Numbered from the stretch's first letter, positions 50,589-63,684 are shown. The stretch is 64,000 nt of DNA from Comamonas flocculans (GCF_007954405.1 NZ_CP042344.1:2542001-2606000); one strand, 5' to 3'. Translations and numbers: made by a program. Notes: generated by a model from the sequence alone, not told the origin.

Positions 50589-51845
50589 TCACAGCTCGCA
50601 CATCTGGTCGGACCAGGCCAGCGCCTGCAGATGGGCCATGTTCACTTGCTGGCTGGTCAGCGGGGTATTTTGCAGTGCGCTGTAGAAGTCGGAGTCGTCG
50701 TTGGTCTCGCAGGCGCGCACCAGCAGCAGCAGCTGGCCCAGACGCCCTTCGTGGTGCTCGATCTGGTTGACGATGGTGCCGGGCAGACCGAGCAGCTGCA
50801 GCGCCTTGTCCAGCGGCATGCCCAGCATCTGGTCGAGCATCGAGAACATGCCCACGAGGAAGGCCTCGTCGGCCTGCTCGGCGTCCAGGAATTCGCGCGC
50901 CAGCAGCTCCATGAAGCGCCCGCGCACCACCGCGGTCTGCCCCACGGCCGGCGGTGGCCCGCCGTGGCGCGCGGCGGTGAGCAAGAGCGCGGCCCAGCGA
51001 AACAGCTTCTTGAGTCCGAGCAGCATCACCGCCTGGCGAAACGAGCTGACCTCGTGGTGCAGCCCCAGCCCGGCCGAATTGATCAGGCGCATGAGGTTGA
51101 AGGCCAGGCCCGCGTCCTTCTTGAGCACTTCCTCGATCTCGTCGGTGCTGGCCTGGCGGCGCACCAGGTTGAGCAGGTCCACGATGTGCGCCTGCTGCGG
51201 ACTGAGCAGCTTGGTCTGCACCAGCGCCGGGCGCGCGAACCAGTAGCCCTGAAACAGCTCCACGCCGAGCGAGGAGACCATGTCGTACTGCTGGGCGGTC
51301 TCGATTTTTTCGGCGATCAGCTCGGCCTTGCTCGAGCGCTGCGCGTAGTTGATCAGCACCGTCGCCTGGTCGGCGGGCAGCACCGACAGGTCGAGCTTGA
51401 TGAAGTCCGCCAGCGGCAGCCAGGGCGCATACGTCGATTCCAGCACCGTCTGGTTGAAGGCCAGGTGAAAGCCGCGCTCGCGCAGCGCGGCGAGCAGCGG
51501 CTGGCGCGCCTGCACCTCGTCGGTCGCGGCCAGGCCGAGCGCCGGAATTTCAAGCACGATCTTTTCCGGGTTGACCAGCTCCAGGTGCCCGCCGGAGAGG
51601 CTCTCGTGCGTGCAGTTGACGAACAGCAGCGTCTTGCCCACCAGCTCTTCGGCGCCGGCGTGCGAGAGGGCGGCGAACATCACCAGCACGTCGCTTGCCG
51701 CGGTGTGGTCGCTGCGGCCGTGCGAGCGGTCCAGCAGCTCGTAGCCCACGACGGTCTGCCTGCCGTTCATGATCGCCTGGCGCGCGATCATCGCCCCGCT
51801 CAGGGCGCCGTGGCTCGCGTTGGTGCTTGCGGAGGTGTCGGTCAT
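50589..51845 (-). CDS. Degenerate EAL plus HDOD signalling protein (copy A)
   Basis: 418 aa from ATG 51845, same layout as the next gene and about half identical by eye. EAL-like part: IARQAIMNGRQTVVGYELLDRS, FVNCTHESL, IVLEIPAL, FNQTV at the DDFG position, FIKLDLS and FQGYWFARP. HDOD part: VLKKDAGLAFNLMRLINSAGLGLHHEVSSFRQAVMLLGLKKLFRWAALLL. Both key acidic residues of the EAL active site are missing, so it likely acts by binding rather than cleaving cyclic di-GMP. First of the tandem pair. Confidence 0.88.
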   Translation of the reverse strand: MTDTSASTNASHGALSGAMIARQAIMNGRQTVVGYELLDRSHGRSDHTAASDVLVMFAALSHAGAEELVGKTLLFVNCTHESLSGGHLELVNPEKIVLEIPALGLAATDEVQARQPLLAALRERGFHLAFNQTVLESTYAPWLPLADFIKLDLSVLPADQATVLINYAQRSSKAELIAEKIETAQQYDMVSSLGVELFQGYWFARPALVQTKLLSPQQAHIVDLLNLVRRQASTDEIEEVLKKDAGLAFNLMRLINSAGLGLHHEVSSFRQAVMLLGLKKLFRWAALLLTAARHGGPPPAVGQTAVVRGRFMELLAREFLDAEQADEAFLVGMFSMLDQMLGMPLDKALQLLGLPGTIVNQIEHHEGRLGQLLLLVRACETNDDSDFYSALQNTPLTSQQVNMAHLQALAWSDQMCEL

Positions 51846-51913
51846 AAACGCTGTCGTTTCCCGGGGTGAGCGCGCATGGCTTGCTTGCGGGCCATTGTAG
51901 GCAAGGCGCGGTC

Positions 51914-52720
51914 TCAGTCTGGGGGCTGGCTCAGCCAGCGCAGCTCTTCGTCGCTGAAGCCCGCAGCCTGGCGGGCCGCCAGGTTCAGCGGTGGCCTGGG
52001 ATGCGGCGCCCCGTGGCGTGCGGCGAGCTGCGCGTAGTGGGCCAGGGGCTGCAGGCCGTCGCGCCGGCACAGCCAGTGGTACCAGTGGTTGCCGATGGCG
52101 ACGTGGCCGATTTCCTCGCGCAGGATCAAGTCCAGGATGTCGCAGGCCGCGAGCGCGTCGGTCGTGCCCACCCGGCGCAGCTTGTGCTGGATCTGCGGTG
52201 TCGCGTCCAGCCCGCGCGCCTCCAGCGTGCGCGGCACCAGGGCCATGCGCGCGACGACGTCGCCGGCGGTCTTCTCGCACATGCTCCACAGACCCTGGTG
52301 CGCGGCAAAGTCGCCATAGTCGTGCCCCAGGTGTTCGCGCAGGTGCTGGCGCAGCAGCTTGAAGTGGCGCGCCTCCTCGGCGGCGATGCGCAGCCAGTCC
52401 AGGTAGTAGGCGCGCGGCATGCCGGCAAAGCGCCAGATGGCATCGAGTGCGAGGTTGATCGCATTGAACTCGATGTGGCAGATCGCATGGACCAGCGCCG
52501 CGCGCCCCCGGGCGGTGGCGGGCGAGCGGCGCGTGAGCGCGGCATGCGCCACCAGGGCCGGGCGCCCGGGGTGGCCGGGCAGGCCCGCCGGCTCGGCAAG
52601 CAGCGCCTCGGTTGCTATCTCAAGAGTAGCTGCTTGCGCTTGCAGGGCAAGCGTTAGCGCCGGTTTTTCTTCTATATCGGTCAGGCCCAGCAGATGCAGG
52701 GCACGGGTGCGCAGCTCCAT
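51914..52720 (-). CDS. DUF455 ferritin-like protein
   Basis: 268 aa from ATG 52720. The ferritin-like four-helix core has carboxylate/His ligands in [78 protein letters not shown] and [20 protein letters not shown], a di-metal site typical of DUF455. Its activity is unknown. TACAAT lies exactly 7 nt before the ATG with no Shine-Dalgarno. Residues about 14-37 ([19 protein letters not shown]) come from a copy of the dispersed repeat. It is divergent from the gamma-carbonic anhydrase gene. Confidence 0.87.
   Translation of the reverse strand: MELRTRALHLLGLTDIEEKPALTLALQAQAATLEIATEALLAEPAGLPGHPGRPALVAHAALTRRSPATARGRAALVHAICHIEFNAINLALDAIWRFAGMPRAYYLDWLRIAAEEARHFKLLRQHLREHLGHDYGDFAAHQGLWSMCEKTAGDVVARMALVPRTLEARGLDATPQIQHKLRRVGTTDALAACDILDLILREEIGHVAIGNHWYHWLCRRDGLQPLAHYAQLAARHGAPHPRPPLNLAARQAAGFSDEELRWLSQPPD
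52611..52680. repeat. Dispersed palindromic repeat, copy 5 (inside the DUF455 gene)
   Basis: AGAGTAGCTGCTTGCGCTTG, then CAGGGCAAGCGTTAGCGCC and a T-rich end: the core matches the mutL copy almost exactly (AGCTGCTTGCGCTTGC...GGCAAGCGTT). It is translated in frame near the N-terminus of the DUF455 protein. Confidence 0.78.
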
Positions 52721-52733
52721 CCCTACAATTGTA
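52721..52733 (-). promoter_or_regulatory. Bidirectional -10 box, DUF455 gene and gamma-carbonic anhydrase
   Basis: CTACAATTGTAG (52723-52734) is a perfect palindrome, so TACAAT reads on both strands. On the minus strand it ends 7 nt before the DUF455 ATG (leaderless geometry). On the plus strand TACAAT (52724-52729) would start an mRNA about 27 nt before the carbonic anhydrase ATG at 52763. Confidence 0.5.
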
Positions 52734-52762
52734 GTTTTCAGCGTTTCAGGAAGGTGGGCCCG

Positions 52763-53287
52763 ATGGCGATCTATGCACTCGACGGTCTGGCGCCCCAGGT
52801 GGCGGCAACGAGCTGGGTGGCCGACAGCGCCCAGGTCATGGGCGCGGTGACGCTGGAAGAGGGCAGCAGCATCTGGTTCGGCGCGGTGGTGCGCGGCGAT
52901 ACCGCCCACATCACCGTGGGCGCGGGCAGCAACGTGCAGGACGCGAGCGTGCTGCATGCCGACGAGGGCATGCCGCTGACCATAGGCCGCGACGTGACCA
53001 TAGGCCACATGGTGATGCTGCACGGCTGCACCATAGGCGACGAGTCGCTGATCGGCATAGGCGCCGTGGTGCTCAACGGCGCCAGGATAGGCAAGAACTG
53101 CCTGGTGGGCGCAGGCGCGCTGGTGACCGAAGGCAAGGAGTTTCCCGACGGCTCGATGATCATCGGCTCGCCCGCGCGGGTGGTGCGCACGCTCAGTGTC
53201 GAGCAGATCGAGGGCCTGCGCTGGAGCGCGCGCCACTACCAGGACAATGTGCGGCGCTTTCGCGCCGGCCTCAAGCGCCTGGACTGA
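52763..53287 (+). CDS. Gamma-carbonic anhydrase family protein
   Basis: 174 aa from ATG 52763, with AGGAAGG upstream. It is a left-handed beta-helix of hexapeptide repeats ([78 protein letters not shown]). The three zinc His are in [17 protein letters not shown] (two). It resembles the YrdA/PaaY group of trimeric enzymes; carbonic anhydrase activity is not certain for all members. It is followed by hslO after 10 nt. Confidence 0.9.
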   Translation: MAIYALDGLAPQVAATSWVADSAQVMGAVTLEEGSSIWFGAVVRGDTAHITVGAGSNVQDASVLHADEGMPLTIGRDVTIGHMVMLHGCTIGDESLIGIGAVVLNGARIGKNCLVGAGALVTEGKEFPDGSMIIGSPARVVRTLSVEQIEGLRWSARHYQDNVRRFRAGLKRLD

Positions 53288-53297
53288 GCCGCGCCCG

Positions 53298-54263
53298 GTG
53301 TCGGAACTCCAACGCTTCCTCTTTGACGGCCTGCCGGTGCGCGGCGCCATCGTGCGCCTGGACGATGCCTGGCGCGAGCTGCTTGCGCGCCGCGCGGCCA
53401 ATACCGAGACCGGCGCCTATCCTGCCGCCGTCGCGCGGCTGCTGGGCGAGATGCTGGCCGGCGCCGTGCTGATGCATGCGCACGTCAAATACGACGGCAC
53501 GCTCATCCTGCAGATCGCCGGCGACGGCCCGGTACGCCTGGCGGTGGCGCAGGTGGACAGCAGCCTGCAGCTGCGCGCCACCGCATCGGTCACCGCGCCG
53601 GTGGCCGAGGATGCGCCGCTTGCCGAGCTGGTCAATGGCGGCGGCGCGGGGCGCTGCGCGATCACGCTGGACCCGCGCCAGCGCACGCCCGGGCAGCAGC
53701 CCTACCAGGGCATCGTCGCGCTGGCCGACGATGCAGGGCAGGCCTTTGCCGACCTGGGCCAGGGGCTGCAGCACTACATGCAGCGCTCCGAGCAACTGCC
53801 CACGGTGCTGGTGCTGGCCGCCAACCAGGAGGTGGCGGCAGGCCTGCTGGTGCAGCGCATGCCCTTGAGCGGCGAAGGCAACCTGGGCGAGGGCGAGCTG
53901 CCGCCCGACCTGGACTTTGAACGCATCGCGACGCTGGCGGCCAGCCTGAGTCGCGAAGAACTGCTGACGCTGGCGCCCGCCGAGGTGCTGCGCCGCCTGT
54001 TCTGGCAGGAGCGGCTGATGGGCTTTGCGCCGCTGACCGGGGCTGAGGGGCCGCGCTTTGCCTGCACCTGCTCGCGCGAACGCGTGGCCGAGATGCTGCG
54101 CGGCCTGGGCGAGGACGAGGTGAGCTCCATCGTGCAGGAACGTGGCGAGGTCGAGGTGGGCTGCGAATACTGCGGGCGTCAATACCGCTTTGACGCCATC
54201 GACGCGCAGCAGCTCTTTACCGCGGCCGGCAAGCAGCCGCCCCCGCCCTCGCGCGTGCAGTAG
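53298..54263 (+). CDS. hslO: Redox-regulated chaperone Hsp33
   Basis: 321 aa from GTG 53298 (VSELQRFLFDGLPVRGAIVRL), the first position where family similarity begins; frames further upstream cross the carbonic anhydrase gene. The redox switch has four Cys near the C-terminus: CTCS (about 256-258) and CEYC (about 289-292), which hold zinc when reduced and form disulfides on oxidation. It then binds unfolding proteins. A-A-V-L-M-H-A-H-V-K-Y-D-G-T-L-I-L-Q and RRLFWQERLM are typical. No clear Shine-Dalgarno, so it likely depends on coupling with the preceding gene. Confidence 0.94.
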   Translation: MSELQRFLFDGLPVRGAIVRLDDAWRELLARRAANTETGAYPAAVARLLGEMLAGAVLMHAHVKYDGTLILQIAGDGPVRLAVAQVDSSLQLRATASVTAPVAEDAPLAELVNGGGAGRCAITLDPRQRTPGQQPYQGIVALADDAGQAFADLGQGLQHYMQRSEQLPTVLVLAANQEVAAGLLVQRMPLSGEGNLGEGELPPDLDFERIATLAASLSREELLTLAPAEVLRRLFWQERLMGFAPLTGAEGPRFACTCSRERVAEMLRGLGEDEVSSIVQERGEVEVGCEYCGRQYRFDAIDAQQLFTAAGKQPPPPSRVQ

Positions 54264-54279
54264 CCGCGGCGCGGGCGCG

Positions 54280-56028
54280 TCAGAACGACTCCCACTCTTC
54301 TTCGCCGCCATCGGCTGCGGCCCTTGCGGGCGCTGCAGCGTGCGCCAGGCGCGGTGCGCCGCCGGCCCTGGCAGCAGCTACCTGCTTGCGCGGGCCGGTC
54401 GGGGCCGCCGTCTGCGGTGCGTGCGCCGGCGCGGGCGCCGGGTCCCGGGTCGGTGCGGGCCGGGCCTCGGCGCCCGCGGCCAGCTTGAACACCGACACCG
54501 CCTGCACCAGCTGCTGCGCCTGGCCGCGCAGGCTGGCGGCGGCCGCGGCCATCTGCTCGACCAGTGCGGCGTTTTGCTGCGTGGCCTGGTCCATCTGCGT
54601 GACCGCTTCGCCCACCTGGGCCACGCCGCCGGCCTGCTCGGTACTGGCGGCGCTGATCTCGGCCACGATGTCGGTGACGCGCTGGATGCTTTGCACCACC
54701 TCGCTCATGGTGGCGCCGGCCTGGTCGGCCAGGCGGCTGCCCTGGTCCACGCGTTCCACGCTTTCCTGGATCAGGTGCTTGATCTCCTTGGCCGCCTCGG
54801 CCGAGCGCCCGGCCAGCGAGCGCACCTCGCCGGCCACCACGGCAAAGCCGCGGCCCTGCTCGCCGGCGCGCGCCGCTTCGACCGCGGCGTTGAGCGCGAG
54901 GATGTTGGTCTGGAAGGCAATGCCGTCGATCACGCCGATGATGTCGGCAATGCGCGTGGAGCTTTCGTGGATGCCCTTCATGGTCTGCACCATCTGGTCC
55001 ACGGCGCCGCCCCCGCGCACCGCCACTTCCGAGGCATTGCGCGCCAGCTGGTTGGCCTGGCTGGCGCTGTCGGCGTTCTGGCGCACGGTGGCGCCCAGCT
55101 CTTCCATCGATGCCGCCGTCTGTTCCAGCGCGCTGGCCTGGCTTTCGGTGCGCGCCGACAGGTCCTGGTTGCCCTGGGCGATCTCGCTGGCGGCCACGGC
55201 CACACCGTCCGAGGTGCTGCGCACCTGGCCAACCACTGCCGCCAGCCTGTCCTTCATGGCTGCAAGCTGCGCGATGAGGCTGTTGCTGTCGCCCGTGCGC
55301 ACCGCCATGTCGCGGGTGAAATCGCCCTGCGCCACGGCGGTGGCCAATTGCGCCGCCACGGCCGGCTCGCCACCGAGCTCGCGCAGCAGGCTGCGCATGA
55401 TCAGCCAACCGAGCGTCAGGGCCACTGCCAGCGCGGCCGCGCCCAGAACCAGCAGCAGGTAGACGGCGCTGGCCGCCCCGGACCGGGCGCGCTGGCCCTG
55501 GTCGGTGGCGGCGCCGGTCTCGGCGCCGATCACCGCCTGGATGGCGCTCTTGTAGGCGGCAAGAACGGGACGCAGGTCGTCGTTGAGGTAATTGCGCGCC
55601 GCCGCCGCGGTGTCGTTGAAGACCAGGTCGCGCAGCGCCTGCTCGCCGTTGAAGTAGGCCGTGCGCTGCGCCTTGACCTGGTCCAGCAGCGCGCGCTCCT
55701 GGTCCGTGCGCATGACCTGCTCGAGCTGGCGCAACCAGGTGTCGGTGTCGCCGCGGGCCTGCCCGATCAGCTGGATCTGGGCCTCGCGGTCTTCCTTGTT
55801 GGTGCTGATCATGATGTTGCGCAGCGCGATCGCGATGGTGTTGGTTTCGGTGAGCAACTGGTTGGAGGCCGAGATCGTGGGCATGGCCTCGCCGACCACG
55901 CCGTCCAGGCTACGGGTGGTGCTGCGCAAGGCCAGCACCCCCGTGGCGATGCAGACGAGCAGCAACAGGCAGACCGCCCCGAAGCCAACGGTCAGACGCG
56001 TGCGAACTTTCCACCGAGACAGATTCAT
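54280..56028 (-). CDS. Methyl-accepting chemotaxis protein with CheR/CheB tether
   Basis: 582 aa from ATG 56028 ([34 protein letters not shown], first membrane helix about 12-34). A four-helix sensor (about 35-190), a second membrane helix (about 190-212), HAMP, and the signalling domain with hairpin tip [33 protein letters not shown] follow. A Pro/Ala-rich tail ends in EEWESF, the pentapeptide type (WExF) that tethers CheR and CheB, so this receptor can probably recruit its own methylation enzymes. Ligand unknown. Divergent from the LysR gene with 315 nt between. Confidence 0.92.
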   Translation of the reverse strand: MNLSRWKVRTRLTVGFGAVCLLLLVCIATGVLALRSTTRSLDGVVGEAMPTISASNQLLTETNTIAIALRNIMISTNKEDREAQIQLIGQARGDTDTWLRQLEQVMRTDQERALLDQVKAQRTAYFNGEQALRDLVFNDTAAAARNYLNDDLRPVLAAYKSAIQAVIGAETGAATDQGQRARSGAASAVYLLLVLGAAALAVALTLGWLIMRSLLRELGGEPAVAAQLATAVAQGDFTRDMAVRTGDSNSLIAQLAAMKDRLAAVVGQVRSTSDGVAVAASEIAQGNQDLSARTESQASALEQTAASMEELGATVRQNADSASQANQLARNASEVAVRGGGAVDQMVQTMKGIHESSTRIADIIGVIDGIAFQTNILALNAAVEAARAGEQGRGFAVVAGEVRSLAGRSAEAAKEIKHLIQESVERVDQGSRLADQAGATMSEVVQSIQRVTDIVAEISAASTEQAGGVAQVGEAVTQMDQATQQNAALVEQMAAAAASLRGQAQQLVQAVSVFKLAAGAEARPAPTRDPAPAPAHAPQTAAPTGPRKQVAAARAGGAPRLAHAAAPARAAADGGEEEWESF

Positions 56029-56343
56029 GGTCCTTGCTCCGGAAAAATGCGGCGGCACTGCCTTGTGTGCAATGCCGCCGGGGCCGTGTGTCAAATGGTG
56101 ACAGATTAAACGCTTTTCAGCGCCTCTGCGTGGGTGCCATGCCATTTTGGCGCCAGGTGCCAGCCACCGGTGGAAACGGCCCCATGGCTTGCGCCGCCGC
56201 ACGCAGCGCAACAGGCGCATGCGGGCGCCCTTGGGTGTCGGCGCTGCGGCCTGCCACCGGGATGCCCCCTGCCTGCGGACGCGCAGGGCAAGGCGAGGCC
56301 GACGCATGCATTACATTGTTTCCTGCGAGGAAACAATGCAGCC
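56029..56343. other. 315-nt divergent gap, chemoreceptor and LysR gene
   Basis: No gene is seen here. The left end holds the chemoreceptor promoter region; a small AT-rich patch is at 56088-56112. The right end holds a perfect 25-bp palindrome (56313-56337) described separately. The centre is GC-rich, with open frames but no family similarity. Confidence 0.6.
56313..56337 (+). promoter_or_regulatory. Perfect 25-bp palindrome over the LysR ribosome binding site
   Basis: CATTGTTTCCT (56313-56323), GCG, AGGAAACAATG (56327-56337): perfect 11-bp arms with a 3-nt centre, ending 6 nt before the ATG at 56344. The right arm contains the GAGGA ribosome site. It can act as an operator in DNA, or as an RNA hairpin hiding the ribosome site. 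Confidence 0.7.
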
Positions 56344-57342
56344 ATGGACTCCCTGGACCTGATACAGATTTTCCGCGAGGTAGCGCGTCGGGGCAGCTTC
56401 TCGGCCACGGCGGCCGCGCAAGGGGTCTCGCCCGCCAGCGTGAGCAAGGCGGTGGCGCGGCTGGAAGAGCGTTTTGGCTTGCGGCTGTTCAACCGCACCA
56501 CGCGCAAGGTGTCGCTCACCGACGCGGGCCAGCTGCTGTTCGAGCGTAGCAGCGCGCTGCTGGAGCTGATCGATCTGACCACCGGCGAGCTGCACGAGCG
56601 CGCCACCCGCCCCAGCGGCCGGTTGGCGCTCGCGCTGCCCTATGGCCTGGTGGACTCCGACCTGCCGGCGATGCTGGGGGACTTTCTGCAGCGCCACCCC
56701 GACGTCGAGCTGGACATGCATGTGACCGACCGCGTCATCGACCTGGCCGACGAAGGTGTGGACCTGGCCTTTCGCGTTGGCCCCATCCGGGACGCGGCGC
56801 TGATCGTGCGCCGTCTCTTGCCGCTGGATTACGTCGCGGCTGCCACCCCTGCGTACTGGAGCCGGCACGGCCGCCCCAGGGAGCCGCGCGACCTGCTCAC
56901 GCATGCCCAGCTGGGCCATGGCCCGAACGGGCGCGTGGTGCACTGGATGTTCGAGGTCAACGGCGCGCCGCTGGAGCTGAACCTGCAGCCGCGCGTGCAT
57001 GCCAGCCTGCAGTCGGCGCTGATCCCGCTGGCGCTGCAGGGCCTGGGCGTGATGTGGGCGCCGCGCCGGTCGCTCGCGCGCTGGCTCGACAGCGGCGAGC
57101 TCGAAGGGCTGCTCGCGGACTTTTCACCGTCCAATGTCTGGCTGCACGCCGCCTACATGCAGCGGCGCCACAACAGCGCGGCGCTGCGCGCCTTGCTCGC
57201 GCACCTGGATGCATTTGTCCGCGCGTTTCAGCAAGGGGAGGGCATGGCGCCTGCGCCCCAAGCCGCCGCTGCTGGCGCGCCGGCTCCCGACGCCGCCGGC
57301 CCTCAGCGACGCGGGCGGCGCTCGGGCACGACCTCGACGTAG
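56344..57342 (+). CDS. LysR-family transcriptional regulator
   Basis: 332 aa from ATG 56344 (MDSLDLIQIFREVARRGSFSATAAAQGVSPASVSKAVARLEERFGLRLFNRTTRKVSLTDAGQ, the helix-turn-helix). The effector domain follows (about 90-295: RLALALPYGLVDSDLPAMLGDFLQRHPDVELDMHVTDRVIDLADEGVDLAFRVGP), of the CrgA/PecT-type group. The last 35 residues are Ala/Pro-rich, unlike the family, and overlap the end of ftsB by 40 nt on the other strand, so the tail looks like a stop-codon loss. A perfect palindrome covers its ribosome site, which suggests autoregulation. Target unknown. Confidence 0.88.
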   Translation: MDSLDLIQIFREVARRGSFSATAAAQGVSPASVSKAVARLEERFGLRLFNRTTRKVSLTDAGQLLFERSSALLELIDLTTGELHERATRPSGRLALALPYGLVDSDLPAMLGDFLQRHPDVELDMHVTDRVIDLADEGVDLAFRVGPIRDAALIVRRLLPLDYVAAATPAYWSRHGRPREPRDLLTHAQLGHGPNGRVVHWMFEVNGAPLELNLQPRVHASLQSALIPLALQGLGVMWAPRRSLARWLDSGELEGLLADFSPSNVWLHAAYMQRRHNSAALRALLAHLDAFVRAFQQGEGMAPAPQAAAAGAPAPDAAGPQRRGRRSGTTST

Positions 57343-57596
57343 ACCTCGCCGGGCTTGACCATGCCCAGCTCGCTGCGTGCCTTTTCCTCGACGATCTCCA
57401 GCCCTTGGCGCAGGTCTTGCACCTCGGCTTGCAGCAGTTCATTGGCCGCGCGCGCGTGCGCGTTGGCCTGCTGCTGCTGACGCAGCTCGGCGCGCATGCT
57501 CGCCACTTCGCCGAGGTTGCCGCGCCCGCTCCACAGCTGCACGTGGATGAGCAGCAGCACAAGCAGCAGCAGCAGGGCGACGGTGCGCGAGCCCAA
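57303..57596 (-). CDS. ftsB: Cell division protein FtsB
   Basis: 97 aa. One N-terminal membrane helix (VALLLLLVLLLIHVQLW, about 6-22), then a coiled coil (LGEVASMRAELRQQQQANAHARAANELLQAEVQDLRQGLEIVEEKARSELGMVKPGEVYVEVV). The SELGMVKPGE motif is characteristic. It bridges FtsL and FtsQ in the divisome at the septum. It follows eno by 35 nt, a conserved pairing. The 3' end overlaps the convergent LysR gene by 40 nt. Confidence 0.93.
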   Translation of the reverse strand: MGSRTVALLLLLVLLLIHVQLWSGRGNLGEVASMRAELRQQQQANAHARAANELLQAEVQDLRQGLEIVEEKARSELGMVKPGEVYVEVVPERRPRR

Positions 57597-57631
57597 GATT
57601 CAACCCATGGCAGCGGCGTGGCGGCTGGGCC

Positions 57632-58939
<1,308 letters not shown>

Positions 58940-58962
58940 TCAGAGCAGAGCAAGTATTGTCT

Positions 58963-59018
58963 GCACGAAAAGTGGCTCAAACGCTTGACTGGCAAGCGAT
59001 AGCAGCTATCAAAATGAA
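58963..59018. repeat. Dispersed palindromic repeat, copy 6 (before eno)
   Basis: GAAAAGTGGCTCAAACGCTT and GACTGGCAAGCGATAGCAGC plus TATCAAAATG: the reverse orientation of the mutL copy. It lies in the 100-nt gap between the DUF1330 gene (stop at 59019) and eno, 45 nt before the eno start codon. Confidence 0.8.
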
Positions 59019-59309
59019 TCAAGCGCCTTCCACGACGACCATGCGCATGGTGCAGGCGCCTTCGCGGGCCGCACGCGCGGCGCGGTATTCGGGCGAATCC
59101 CAGTAGGTCTTGGCCGCCTCGACGCTCGGAAACTTCAGGACCACCGTGCGCCCCGGGTCCCAGTCGCCTTCCAGCGTCTGCACCGCGCCGCCGCGCACCA
59201 GCACCTCGGCGCCGTGCACGCGGATGGCCTCGGTGCTGAGCTTCTTGTAGACGTCGTAGGCCTCGGGGTTGGTGATGTCCACCGACGCGATGATGTAGCC
59301 ACAGGGCAT
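59019..59309 (-). CDS. DUF1330 protein
   Basis: 96 aa, MPCGYIIASVDITNPEAYDVYKKLSTEAIRVHGAEVLVRGGAVQTLEGDWDPGRTVVLKFPSVEAAKTYWDSPEYRAAR. It is a ferredoxin-like dimeric alpha/beta barrel domain of the DUF1330 family; the catalytic role is unknown. It lies 3 nt after the kdsA stop, so it is co-transcribed with kdsA and pyrG, a linkage common in Comamonadaceae. Confidence 0.9.
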   Translation of the reverse strand: MPCGYIIASVDITNPEAYDVYKKLSTEAIRVHGAEVLVRGGAVQTLEGDWDPGRTVVLKFPSVEAAKTYWDSPEYRAARAAREGACTMRMVVVEGA

Positions 59310-59312
59310 GGT

Positions 59313-61948
<2,636 letters not shown>

Positions 61949-62023
61949 TTACCATCCTTGTTTCAATTTGTGCCTGCGCCGCTGCGCGGCGCCTTCCCTT
62001 TCTGTCTCTTGTAACTGACCGCC

Positions 62024-63640
62024 ATGTGGAACCAACTGCGCATCACCCAACGGTTTCTTCTGGTCCTGTGCGGCTGCTGGCTCTCGGGCGCGGCCATCAT
62101 TGCCGTGAGCTACTGGGGGCTGGCGTCGGCGCGCGACAGCCTCAAGGCGGTGCATGAACATGCGATGGCCCTGGCGCTGGAAGCCGCCGATGCAGCGGAC
62201 CTGACCGTGCAAAACCGCCTGCAGGTGGTGCTGGCCTTCCAGCATGCGGGCGACAGCCCGCTCGCCTCGCTGCACGACCATCCGCTGATCCAGCATCTGG
62301 AGGCGGTCAAGAGCAACCGCGCCGCGGTGGCCCGCAAGGTGCAGCTCCTGGCCGACGTCGCCACCACCGCGCGCGAGAAAGCACTGGCGCAGAAGCTGCT
62401 GGCCGCCCGTCTCGCCTGGGTTGCGCAGCTGGACAAGGCCACCGGGGCGCTGGCACAGGAGGACTTTTCCCCCGCGGTGATGCAAGCCTTTCTTGCCGCC
62501 GGCCGCGGCGAAGGCGAGGCCCTGATGGCGGCGGCGCAAGAATTCCGCGCCGAGCAGATCGCTCAGGCCGACGCGGCCTACCAGGGCGCCGAGAGCCGCT
62601 ATCGCAGCGGGCTGCTGGTGTTTGCGCTGGCGGCGCTGCTGCTTGGCCTGCCGGCCTCGCTGCTGGGCCTGTTGCTGCTGTCGCGCCTGCTCAGCGGCTT
62701 TCGCACGGCCAACGCCGCAGCGGCGGCGATCGCGGCAAACGATCTGACCCAACCGATCACCGCGCAGGGACGCGACGAGATTGCGGCCATGCTTGGCCAG
62801 ATGGAGGCCATGCGCAGCAAACTCAACCGCATGATCGGCCAGGTGCGCGACGGCGCCCAGGCGATTGCCGGTGCCTCCGTACAAGTGGCCGCTGGCACCA
62901 CCGACCTGTCGGCGCGCACCGAACAGCAGGCCAGCGCCCTGGAGCAGACCGCCTCCTCCACCGAGGAGCTCTCCGGCACCGTGCAGCACAACGCCGACAG
63001 CGCCGCCCAGGCCAACCAGCTCGCCGCCCACGCCACCAGCGTCGCCCAGCGCGGGGGGCGGGTGGTCGGGCAGGTGGTTCAGACCATGGAGGAGATCAAC
63101 ACCTCCTCGCGCAAGATCGTGGACATCATCGGCGTGATCGACTCCATCGCCTTCCAGACCAACATCCTCGCGCTCAACGCCGCCGTCGAGGCGGCGCGCG
63201 CGGGCGAGCAGGGCCGCGGTTTCGCCGTCGTGGCCAGCGAAGTGCGCTCGCTCGCGCAGCGCAGCGCCGAAGCCGCGCGCGAGATCAAGGACCTGATCAC
63301 CGCCTCGGTTGCCAAGGTGGACATGGGCAGCGAGCAGGTGGCGCAGGCCGGCGCCACCATGCAGGAAATCGTGGAAGGCATCCAGCGCGTGGCCGACATC
63401 GTCGACGAGATCGCCGTGGCCAGCCGTGAGCAATCGCAAGGCCTGGCGCAGATCAACCAGGCGGTTGCCCATCTGGACGGCGTGACGCAGCAGAACGCCG
63501 CGCTGGTGGAGGAGACCTCCGCGGCTTCGGGTGCGCTGCAGGACCAGGCGCGCCAGCTGGCCAGCATGGCAGCGCAGTTTCAGCTGCAGCCGCAGGGCCC
63601 GGCCCCTGCCGAGGGCGTGCCGCGCCTCACCCAGGGCTGA
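62024..63640 (+). CDS. Methyl-accepting chemotaxis protein without tether
   Basis: 538 aa. Membrane helices are at about 10-32 and 198-222. A helical sensor part lies between (about 35-195), then HAMP (about 225-280) and the signalling domain with tip [34 protein letters not shown]. The C-terminus ends QPQGPAPAEGVPRLTQG with no WExF pentapeptide, so it depends on a tether-bearing partner such as the receptor at 54280 for efficient methylation. Ligand unknown. Divergent from pyrG. Confidence 0.9.
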   Translation: MWNQLRITQRFLLVLCGCWLSGAAIIAVSYWGLASARDSLKAVHEHAMALALEAADAADLTVQNRLQVVLAFQHAGDSPLASLHDHPLIQHLEAVKSNRAAVARKVQLLADVATTAREKALAQKLLAARLAWVAQLDKATGALAQEDFSPAVMQAFLAAGRGEGEALMAAAQEFRAEQIAQADAAYQGAESRYRSGLLVFALAALLLGLPASLLGLLLLSRLLSGFRTANAAAAAIAANDLTQPITAQGRDEIAAMLGQMEAMRSKLNRMIGQVRDGAQAIAGASVQVAAGTTDLSARTEQQASALEQTASSTEELSGTVQHNADSAAQANQLAAHATSVAQRGGRVVGQVVQTMEEINTSSRKIVDIIGVIDSIAFQTNILALNAAVEAARAGEQGRGFAVVASEVRSLAQRSAEAAREIKDLITASVAKVDMGSEQVAQAGATMQEIVEGIQRVADIVDEIAVASREQSQGLAQINQAVAHLDGVTQQNAALVEETSAASGALQDQARQLASMAAQFQLQPQGPAPAEGVPRLTQG

Positions 63641-63684
63641 TTCCCATCGTGCCGCGCGGCCTGCGCGCGGCGCCTGTCGGAAAA

